NCBI GenBank assembly: GCA_016719575.1
Contig: JADJYV010000013.1
Span: forward strand, 496,001-560,000
Source: Pseudobdellovibrionaceae bacterium
GTDB lineage: Bacteria; Bdellovibrionota; Bdellovibrionia; Bdellovibrionales; Bdellovibrionaceae
Direction: 5' to 3'
Length of the DNA: 64,000 nucleotides
The notes under the pieces were generated by a model. The model was not told the DNA's origin, made no database searches, and saw nothing but the letters and a program-made list of their open reading frames with translations. This document shows positions 57,635 to 64,000 of the stretch, one piece after another. A program made the position numbers and the translations under genes. Numbering within the stretch: the stretch's first letter is position 1; each line of letters opens with the position of its first letter.

Positions 57635-58627
57635 TCAGAGTGCAGCTTCGAAAACTTGATTTTTAGCAAACTCCGTAATCATGCGGCCCCTCTGAGTTTT
57701 TTGCAAAAACCCTTCTTGCAACAAGAAAGGTTCGTAAACCTCTTCGATAGTGTCTCGCTCTTCACTAAGGGCCGCGGCGATTGTCTCAACTCCGACGGGG
57801 CCACCGGCGTACTTCTCATGAATCAGCAACAAGATTCGACGATCCATCGAGTCCAAACCAAAACGGTCAACACCTAAAAGATTTAAGGCCGAATTCGCCA
57901 ATTCTTTGTCTATGATGCCGTTGCCTTGGACTTGAGCAAAGTCTCTCACCTTCTTCAGCAATCGAATCGCCACCCGCGGCGTACCACGAGATCTCCGCGC
58001 GATTTCTTCGGCACCAACGGCCTGTATAGAAATATTTAAAATCTTCGCGTCTCTCTCTAAAATTTGCTGGAGAGATTTTCGATCATAAAAGTTCAATCGT
58101 TCAACAATACCAAAACGATCTCGAAAGGGCGCATTTAGCAAGCCAGCCCTTGTCGTGGCACCAATCAAAGTGAAGGGGGCAAGTTGAAACTTCATCGAGC
58201 GGGCCCCAATTCCGTCTCCGGTTACAATATCAATATAAAAATCCTCCATCGCAGTATAAAGATACTCTTCGACATGACGACTGAGGCGATGAATTTCATC
58301 TATAAACAAAACCGAATGGGGCTTTAAACTCGTCAGAATGGCGGCAAGGTCACCCTTTTTATCGATTGCCGGCGCTGAGGTTGCCTTGAAGTCTGCGCCC
58401 ATATCATTCGCGATGATTTTCGCTAATGTGGTTTTTCCGAGACCTGGTGGACCACTGAGCAAAGTGTGATCCAACGGCTCAGACCGCCCTTTCGCGGCGC
58501 TAACAAATATTTTCAGTTTTTCCTTAACATCGTGTTGTCCCGGAAAATCATCAAAGTTTTGCGGCCTTAGAATGTTTTCCCAAGACTTCTCAGCTTCAAT
58601 TGGATCTCCCTCTAAAATGCGCCCCAT
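57635..58627 (-). CDS. ruvB: Holliday junction branch-migration helicase RuvB
   Basis: 330 residues. LRPQNFDDFPGQHDVKEKL opens the family. Walker A is LLSGPPGLGKTTLAKI, Walker B is SVLFIDEIHRLSR, sensor 1 is LIGATTRAGLLNAPFRDRFG with the arginine finger, and the C-terminal winged helix is present (GGPVGVETIAAALSEERDT). It works as hexameric motor with RuvA on four-way junctions. It lies 9 bases behind ruvA. Confidence 0.97.
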   Translation of the reverse strand: MGRILEGDPIEAEKSWENILRPQNFDDFPGQHDVKEKLKIFVSAAKGRSEPLDHTLLSGPPGLGKTTLAKIIANDMGADFKATSAPAIDKKGDLAAILTSLKPHSVLFIDEIHRLSRHVEEYLYTAMEDFYIDIVTGDGIGARSMKFQLAPFTLIGATTRAGLLNAPFRDRFGIVERLNFYDRKSLQQILERDAKILNISIQAVGAEEIARRSRGTPRVAIRLLKKVRDFAQVQGNGIIDKELANSALNLLGVDRFGLDSMDRRILLLIHEKYAGGPVGVETIAAALSEERDTIEEVYEPFLLQEGFLQKTQRGRMITEFAKNQVFEAAL

Positions 58628-58636
58628 AGCAAACTC

Positions 58637-59227
58637 CTATAGCGGATTTGATAGGGCCGCTAGCCCTTTACGGACACCCTCTTCGACATCAAAATCTTTT
58701 GGCAGCGAAGACACAAATTGTTCTACAGCTAGAGGCTTATAACCTAAGTTCAGCAAAGCCGAAGTAATTTCAGTATGAACTTGTGGGGCCTTCTTTTTTA
58801 CCCCACCCTCATTCTTTTCTAAAAGAACCAACTTCCCCTTCAGTGTTAAAATAATCTGCTCAGCTGTTTTTTTGCCAACCTTTGGCAAGGTCGATAGAGC
58901 CTTAGCGTCTCCGCCTTCGATCATATTACAAAGTTGTTCGACCCGACATCCGGAGAGGATGCTCAGAGCCATTTTGGGGCCAACACCATTCACTTTTAAA
59001 AGAGATAAAAATAAATTTTTTTCTTCTTTAGACACAAAGCCGAAAAGTTGAAAGGCATCTTCGCGCACGTGAGTGTGCACCCAAAGAATCACTTCTTTGC
59101 CATAATAGCTTTGCAAATCGGAAAGCGTGTTTGCAGAGCCCAAAACCTCATATCCGACACCGCCAACATCAAGAAGCGCCGCTTCGGGAGAAATCTCTAC
59201 TAGCTGTCCCTTCAGATAACCGATCAT
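58637..59227 (-). CDS. ruvA: Holliday junction binding protein RuvA
   Basis: 196 residues from the ATG at 59227 (MIGYLKGQLVEISPEAALLDVGGVGYEV family start), although the frame is open 96 bases further upstream. The OB domain (about 1-65), helix-hairpin-helix domain (GVGPKMALSILS, LPKVGKKTAEQIILTLK) and domain III, which contacts RuvB, are all recognisable. It follows ruvC with a 35-base gap. Confidence 0.96.
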   Translation of the reverse strand: MIGYLKGQLVEISPEAALLDVGGVGYEVLGSANTLSDLQSYYGKEVILWVHTHVREDAFQLFGFVSKEEKNLFLSLLKVNGVGPKMALSILSGCRVEQLCNMIEGGDAKALSTLPKVGKKTAEQIILTLKGKLVLLEKNEGGVKKKAPQVHTEITSALLNLGYKPLAVEQFVSSLPKDFDVEEGVRKGLAALSNPL

Positions 59228-59262
59228 AACTCTTTCCCTCTTTACTGAATGACCAAGCCTGC

Positions 59263-59784
59263 TTACAACTCTATCGCTCGGCCAACAATTCTTTTCTTTT
59301 GAATCTCGTACGAATGGTGACAAGCCATTGCCAAGGCATCCGAAGCATCGAGCCGATTGATTTTGTCAATGCGGAGCAGGGCTTTTAATACCGCTTGGAC
59401 CTGATCTTTGCTCGCAGCGCCATCGCCAGTAATTCCTTTTTTTACAAGGCGCGTGGCGTACTCGAAAACCTGAGCTCCACCGCGCATAGCCTCATACATA
59501 ACCACTCCGCGAGCGTGACCTAGCTTAAAAGCGCTGTCTGCGTTTTTTCCTAAAAATATTTTTTCGATCGCAATGTGTTGAGGTTGATATTTTCGAATGA
59601 CCTCAGCAAAGGAACTCCCTAGCTCGAGCATTCTGCTGGCAAAATCCTCATTGGTGTCCATAACGATGACACCATGACTGATGTGCTCAACATATCCACT
59701 TGTCACACGAACCAGTCCGAACCCCGTAATGCGAGACCCAGGGTCCACTCCTAAAATTGAAAAACTTTGCTGCTTTGAATCCAC
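59263..59784 (-). CDS. ruvC: Holliday junction resolvase RuvC
   Basis: 173 residues. Catalytic acidic residues are in ILGVDPGSRITGFG (Asp), IAIEKIFLGKNADSAFKLG (Glu) and RLDASDALAMACHH (Asp pair). It cuts Holliday junctions. It is the first gene of the ruvC-ruvA-ruvB-asparaginase-lpxC minus-strand run. Confidence 0.97.
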   Translation of the reverse strand: MDSKQQSFSILGVDPGSRITGFGLVRVTSGYVEHISHGVIVMDTNEDFASRMLELGSSFAEVIRKYQPQHIAIEKIFLGKNADSAFKLGHARGVVMYEAMRGGAQVFEYATRLVKKGITGDGAASKDQVQAVLKALLRIDKINRLDASDALAMACHHSYEIQKKRIVGRAIEL

Positions 59785-59868
59785 TTCCGTTCATTTGAAT
59801 TCTTCTCTTGAAACAGGTCAATAAAAAGCTCTATTGAATTTCTGGAGCGGAGGTGTCATGATCTTCGT

Positions 59869-60711
59869 ATGCCTAAGATCGAAGCAAGCGCTACCGAGAA
59901 ATATCAGCAAATTTTGCAAAAGAATCCCAACTCACAGGTGTTTGCACCTCTCGCAGAAGCCTACCGCGAAATGGGCCTGCTTAAAGAAGCCGAGAGTGTG
60001 GTCAGAGTCGGAGTGAAGCGTCACCCTACTTTTGCAGCTGGATACGTTGTTTACGCACGAATTGCCCGGGATTTAAATCGTCTCGATGACTGCCTCAAAC
60101 TAGCAAGTCGTGCAGTGGAAATCGCTCCAGAAAATATTATGGCCCACCAGATGCTGGCCGAAATCTATCTTCTAACCAAACGCCCGAAAGAGGCGCTCAA
60201 AGCCTACAAGATGGTTTTGTTTCTGAATCCAAACTATGAAAAAGCCAGAACCATCGTCGCAAAACTTGAAAGCCTCACTGCGGATGAATACGAAGAAGAA
60301 GTTTTTGAGATGACTAAAATTGGCGGCCTAAAAAATCAGTTCTTATCAGGAACCGAAAACAAAGCTGCCGCCCCAGTAAATGCAAACAAGGACACTCCCC
60401 CCCCTGCCACAACACCAAAAGCCCTCGAGCGGATGCTCTCTCTCATTGATGCCTTTATTGTGCGTAATGACCTCAACAAAGCCAAAATGCTTCTTAGCGA
60501 CACTCAGACTGAATTTGGCGACCACCCAGGAATTATGCAAAGGATAAAACTCCTTCACAGTCGCAGCGGAGCAATGATGGCAACCTCCAGCTCAGAAGAG
60601 CACCCGACTGCCATTAAGCCCTTGGCTTCTCGAGAAAAGGCGATTCAGCAACGCAAACTCGAGGCTTTGGAGTCAATGCTGCGAAGCGTCGAATCCTATC
60701 GTCAGCTTTGA
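59869..60711 (+). CDS. Cytoplasmic TPR protein
   Basis: 280 residues without a signal peptide. TPR repeats fill about 10-150 (NPNSQVFAPLAEAYREMGLLKEAESVV, HPTFAAGYVVYARIARDLNRLDDCLKLASRAVEIAP and KRPKEALKAYKMVLFLNPNYEKA, recognised by the 'A..L......P' spacing). A low-complexity Ala/Pro linker lies at about 165-185, and a helical end carries two more repeats. Partners are unknown. A GGAGG site lies 15 bases before the ATG. It is divergent from ruvC and leads into efp. Confidence 0.75.
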   Translation: MPKIEASATEKYQQILQKNPNSQVFAPLAEAYREMGLLKEAESVVRVGVKRHPTFAAGYVVYARIARDLNRLDDCLKLASRAVEIAPENIMAHQMLAEIYLLTKRPKEALKAYKMVLFLNPNYEKARTIVAKLESLTADEYEEEVFEMTKIGGLKNQFLSGTENKAAAPVNANKDTPPPATTPKALERMLSLIDAFIVRNDLNKAKMLLSDTQTEFGDHPGIMQRIKLLHSRSGAMMATSSSEEHPTAIKPLASREKAIQQRKLEALESMLRSVESYRQL

Positions 60712-60770
60712 TTGACCAAACCTAGGCGTTTCAGATTATATTGGCTCCTCATTTACACAACGAGGATTTA

Positions 60771-61337
60771 ATGTACGAAACAGGCGATTTTAAAAAAGGT
60801 CTTAAGATCATGGTTGAAGGCAAGCCTTACGTGATCGTTGATTTTCAACACGTAAAACCAGGCAAGGGCAATCAGTTCACCCGCACAAAATTAAGAAACA
60901 TGCTGACGGGCCAAAACCTTGAATCTACCTTCAAATCCGGTGAAAAATTTGAAGTGCCCAACGTCGAAAATAAAGAAATGACCTTCTTGTATAAAGACGA
61001 CAGTGGCTACAGCTTTATGGATCAAGAGTCTTATGAACAAATCACCATGTCCGGCGATGACCTTGGCGATTCTAAGTACTACCTCACCGAAAACTTGAAA
61101 GTAGTTATTTTGATTTACAACGAAAAGCCCGTCGCGGCTGATGTTCCAAAAGCTGTCAACCTGAAGGTTGCAAAATCAGATCCTGGGATCAAAGGGGACC
61201 GCGTTTCGGGAGCTACCAAGCCAGCAACTATGGAGACGGGACTCGTGGTTCAAGTTCCTCTTCACATCAATGAAGGGGATACGCTTCGTATTGACACCTC
61301 TACTGGGGACTATGTTGAAAGAGTGAATCTTAAGTAA
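60771..61337 (+). CDS. efp: Translation elongation factor P
   Basis: 188 residues from the ATG at 60771, behind GAGGATTTA. Three OB-type domains. Loop KPGKGNQF carries the Lys (position about 33-34) that is lysylated by EpmA in Lys-type EF-P, so the organism is of the Lys class; no epmAB is in the window. The C-terminal GDTLRIDTSTGDYVERV is the family signature. EF-P relieves ribosome stalling at polyproline, which fits the Pro-rich exported proteins around it. Confidence 0.96.
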   Translation: MYETGDFKKGLKIMVEGKPYVIVDFQHVKPGKGNQFTRTKLRNMLTGQNLESTFKSGEKFEVPNVENKEMTFLYKDDSGYSFMDQESYEQITMSGDDLGDSKYYLTENLKVVILIYNEKPVAADVPKAVNLKVAKSDPGIKGDRVSGATKPATMETGLVVQVPLHINEGDTLRIDTSTGDYVERVNLK

Positions 61338-61362
61338 TCTTGTTTTTACAACCGACTATTGT

Positions 61363-61392
61363 CCGGAAATCTTGGTGATTTCCGGACTTTTT
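61363..61392 (+). terminator. Terminator of efp
   Basis: TCCGGAAATC pairs with GATTTCCGGA around TTGGT, followed by CTTTTTTT. A perfect 10-bp stem. Confidence 0.95.
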
Positions 61393-61438
61393 TTAAGCTC
61401 TAGAGCCCCCCCTTCTCAGCCGACAATTCTCGTTTAAA

Positions 61439-62587
61439 TTGAAGGTCCAACTTTCTCGTTTTGCGACGCATCAAGCCTCCAGATTTACTGAAAAATATCA
61501 GAAAATAAGTCAGTCAATCCAAAACGGATTTTGGGAGATATTTTTGACACTCAATCTCGAGTTAGAAATTAAATCACTGTTAACGGAGTTCGACTCTCCT
61601 GAAGTTGTTGCCGAAAAAGTGATAAAGCTTTTTGAGAACATTGAAGTTGAGTGGTCCAAGGAGAATCTTCTTGAGCTCTATCGTTTTCTGCTCAACTGCG
61701 GCTTGTACCAACATCTGATTCGCTTTTGCTTAAGTCATCTAGCCGATAAAAAATTTGAAATGCCCTGGCCCTATTTTCTACAAGCACTCCACGATGGCCT
61801 TCCAGATCTTGAAGAAGACATTGTGAAATTTATTGTTCTGGGAATTCAAGAAGACAATGCCGCAGAATCCGCCTCCTTAGCTGATGGCTCCGAACGATTT
61901 ATAAAAAATGCCAAGGAGCTAAAACTAGAACGAAATCGCAAGCGGCGACGCAATTCCACCAAACTCAAAGCTGAAATGCTTGACGAGCTACTGACTCTCC
62001 GCACCCAGCAGCTCGTCGAACAAGAAAAGAATCTCCTCGGAAAACTCCAGAGAATGTTTCCAGGAGACCAAGATATTTTAGAAGAGGTCAGAGAACACAA
62101 AGAGCGCTATGCCTTGGATGTATTAACACGACGGTCACCACTTCGAAATAGTGAATACAAAGAGCCACAGTCTTCACCAGAAATTCGCAAGCTATTTTCT
62201 AAACTTAAAGACTCTCTCTTGACGTCCGCAAAAAATGATCCCAACATCGCCTTTGATTTTGCCATCGCCGCACTTATGTTTGATGCCCCAGAAACCAGCT
62301 TGGTAATTTTAGAAAGCATGAGCTTGCCTATTGAAAGAAAATGGCTTTTGCTTGAGGTAAAACTAAAATGCCGTCGGTTCTTGGAAGTTCTTAGCGATCT
62401 CAATCAGATTGAGATCGCTCTTGCGCACGAGCCTGAGACGTTTTTTGCAACAGCCTATCTCCGAGCCCAAGCCTATTGGGGATTAAAGCAGAAACACGTG
62501 GCAATTGAAATTCTCGAGACAATTCTGGAGGCACGCCCGAACTATCGCTCTGCGCATGCCCTCTTGGACTTGTGGAGGTCTCAATGA
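61439..62587 (+). CDS. Cytoplasmic helical-repeat protein of unknown function
   Basis: About 382 residues from a TTG at 61439 without a strong ribosome site; the true start may be later. The N-terminal half is charged and helical, with a basic coiled-coil segment at about 160-220 (KELKLERNRKRRRNSTKLKAEML). The last 100 residues show TPR-like pairs (AYLRAQAYWGLKQKHVAIEIL, ARPNYRSAHALLDLW). Its stop overlaps the start of the AsmA-like gene (ATGA), so the two are coupled; a shared envelope task is possible but unproven. Confidence 0.6.
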   Translation: MKVQLSRFATHQASRFTEKYQKISQSIQNGFWEIFLTLNLELEIKSLLTEFDSPEVVAEKVIKLFENIEVEWSKENLLELYRFLLNCGLYQHLIRFCLSHLADKKFEMPWPYFLQALHDGLPDLEEDIVKFIVLGIQEDNAAESASLADGSERFIKNAKELKLERNRKRRRNSTKLKAEMLDELLTLRTQQLVEQEKNLLGKLQRMFPGDQDILEEVREHKERYALDVLTRRSPLRNSEYKEPQSSPEIRKLFSKLKDSLLTSAKNDPNIAFDFAIAALMFDAPETSLVILESMSLPIERKWLLLEVKLKCRRFLEVLSDLNQIEIALAHEPETFFATAYLRAQAYWGLKQKHVAIEILETILEARPNYRSAHALLDLWRSQ

Positions 62588-64000
62588 AAAGGGTGCTCTC
62601 AATTTTAGCACCTCCATTTATCGTTTTGGCATTAATTGCGGCGTTGCTTCACTACTGGGCGATCCCACGCTTCGAAACTTGGGCACTAAAGAACATCAGA
62701 TCCTATTCTGAAAAAAAGTTGCCAGTAATTATTGATGCTAAAAGTATAAAATTCAAACTGATCAAGCCTTCTGCAACGCTCGAAAGCATTACGCTGACCA
62801 CAAAAGAATCTGCTGCGCAAATTACGCCAAACATTTCTTTAAAAAGCGCATCAATACATCTCGATCTCTTTCGACTATTTACTGGCCAACTCCACATCTC
62901 AACTGTTGTTATCGATTCAATTGAAAACACCGTTCAAATTGATCCTCTTTTAGAAAAGTCAGGCCCCTCCAAAGATCTCCCTCTCAAACTTATCTTCGAA
63001 TGGCTCAATAAAATCCCGTTGGATCGAGTTCTCTTTAACAACCTACAAATGCAAATTAGTTCCAAAAAACTTAAGAGCACTGTCTTTCTTAATGGTGGAG
63101 ACCTTTTGCTGAGCAATCATCGCAATTCAATTTCAGCAAGAATGCATGCCCCTCAGTTAGAATTTACAGCAAATGGCAGCCCGCCTGTTCTGGCGCTGCT
63201 TAACTTTTTGATCGTCCTCGATCCGAACCAGCTTAAAGTTGTTGAAGCGGAGACTCGTCAAGAAGATTCCTCGGCCTACATCAAGGGAATATTTAAAGAT
63301 TTTGAAAAAGTTATGATTCACCCCAAAGCTCAGCTTGAACTCACTGGAAACCTTAAGCTGGATCAAATTCGCCAACAACTAAAGCCCTTTCTACCAACAT
63401 ACAAACTTCCTCCAATTCACGGTTTTTCCACAATCAACGTAAAAGTTGGCGTGGATGGTCTCGACAAACTCAGCGGAACTATGGATTTAAAAACAAACAA
63501 TGTTTCAATTGATTCCTTTGCTCTAGGTAATGCCTCTGTTCAAGGTGTCTTCAAAGAAAATAGCCTAACGCTCTCTACGGCAGAAATTCTTCATCCTGCC
63601 GGAAAAGCGCAACTGATAAATACGCAACTTCAGCTTGATGAGAACTTGAGCTTTAAAACTCAGCTTAAAGTTTACAATCTTGACCTTCAAAAACTTTTCA
63701 CAACTCTGAATCTCAACCAAGTCCCCGTCTGGATGGACCTACAGGGAGAACTGCCCTGTCAGGGGCAATTCAAAATGCCCTTTAAAATTCGCTGCGAAGG
63801 AAGCCTCCAAGCTGACAACCTCTTAGTCACCTCGAACCATGGAGATAAAAGAGCCGTTATTGTCGACATTGAAAAAATAAGTGCTAAAGGTTTCACAGAA
63901 ATAACTGACACGGCGGTTTCGTACAAGGCCCAATTGAATATCGCGGAGAACACGGGAGAAAGTTCTGGACTCATCGAATACAGCAAAGGTTTTGACATCA
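62584..64000 (+). CDS. AsmA/TamB-like membrane-anchored giant protein (3' end outside window)
   Basis: Open from an ATG at 62584 to the window edge, 472 residues visible. One N-terminal membrane helix (LAPPFIVLALIAALLHYWAI) is followed by a periplasmic beta-rich region with features of AsmA-like proteins: IDAKSIKFKLIKPSATLESI, ISLKSASIHLDLFRLFTGQL, and repeated strand-turn units such as INVKVGVDGLDKLSGTMDL. Such proteins form lipid-carrying grooves between the membranes. It is coupled to the preceding gene by an ATGA overlap. Subfamily (AsmA, YhdP, TamB) cannot be decided from this part. Confidence 0.7.
   Translation, partial: MKRVLSILAPPFIVLALIAALLHYWAIPRFETWALKNIRSYSEKKLPVIIDAKSIKFKLIKPSATLESITLTTKESAAQITPNISLKSASIHLDLFRLFTGQLHISTVVIDSIENTVQIDPLLEKSGPSKDLPLKLIFEWLNKIPLDRVLFNNLQMQISSKKLKSTVFLNGGDLLLSNHRNSISARMHAPQLEFTANGSPPVLALLNFLIVLDPNQLKVVEAETRQEDSSAYIKGIFKDFEKVMIHPKAQLELTGNLKLDQIRQQLKPFLPTYKLPPIHGFSTINVKVGVDGLDKLSGTMDLKTNNVSIDSFALGNASVQGVFKENSLTLSTAEILHPAGKAQLINTQLQLDENLSFKTQLKVYNLDLQKLFTTLNLNQVPVWMDLQGELPCQGQFKMPFKIRCEGSLQADNLLVTSNHGDKRAVIVDIEKISAKGFTEITDTAVSYKAQLNIAENTGESSGLIEYSKGFDI

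Noticed and set aside
1..64000. tRNA, rRNA, CRISPR arrays, prophage, complete insertion sequence or replication origin
   Set aside because: Looked for by eye on both strands and none was seen. A dedicated tRNA, ncRNA and CRISPR search could still reveal short RNA genes that reading by eye misses.

Overview
The window reads as a chromosomal stretch of a Gram-negative, probably Bdellovibrionota-like (Oligoflexia/Bdellovibrio-type) bacterium. This is inferred, not proven. The grounds are LpxC, TolC-type, SCO, LysM and lytic-transglycosylase envelope genes, the many secreted or lipobox-bearing proteins with no recognisable family, moderate GC, and dense, mostly leading-signal-peptide gene content. 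No tRNA, rRNA, CRISPR array, intact insertion sequence or phage was seen.

Layout. 1-7.4 kb: the end of a TolC-type efflux protein, a 1416-residue lipoprotein built of about 12 Ig-like repeats plus a von Willebrand-A-like domain, a second VWA-like lipoprotein with a His/Cys-rich tail, and a secreted unknown. 7.7-9.3 kb: a tandem cytochrome c'-like dihaem protein and a small CBS-pair protein. 9.4-13.5 kb: glutaryl-CoA dehydrogenase divergent from a 2-oxoacid:ferredoxin oxidoreductase (korAB). 13.5-17.5 kb: thioredoxin-like, DUF302, lipoprotein and membrane genes. 17.5-26.1 kb: an oxygen-limitation and nitrogen-oxide block with two Crp/Fnr regulators, anaerobic ribonucleotide reductase (nrdG-nrdD), a haemerythrin, and an operon DUF2249-nirK(three-domain)-nirV-SCO-nnrS. 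26.4-29.6 kb: hppD and secreted unknowns. 29.8-43.8 kb: a PAS histidine kinase and sigma-54 response regulator surrounded by CBS-pair proteins, a beta-CASP metallo-hydrolase, an M4-like lipoprotein protease, Hsp20, UspA, an acyl-CoA transferase and an MlaF-like ATPase, interrupted by a Fic gene with its own operator array and an IS3 fragment. 43.8-64 kb: mostly housekeeping and envelope genes, including a lytic transglycosylase, AlkC-like repair protein, split comEC, ald, lpxC, asparaginase, ruvCAB, efp and an AsmA-like giant cut by the window edge.

How the parts fit. Two regulatory circuits can be read from the DNA. The first is a sigma-54 circuit. Inverted repeats of the form TTGAGAC-N5-GTCTCAA lie upstream of three CBS-pair transcription units and the acyl-CoA transferase operon. 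Three of them sit 30-50 bp upstream of good -24/-12 promoters, and the sites cluster around the kinase/regulator pair. The CBS, Usp, Hsp20, CoA-transferase and metallo-hydrolase content resembles hypoxia or energy-stress regulons of other bacteria, and the kinase PAS domain looks like redox (FAD) PAS domains. The second is a Crp/Fnr circuit. 16-bp palindromes of form TATGAY-N4-RTCATA precede the nrd and nirK operons, and both Crp/Fnr proteins share the same recognition-helix core ESVIR. Together these suggest that the window encodes the low-oxygen programme of this organism.
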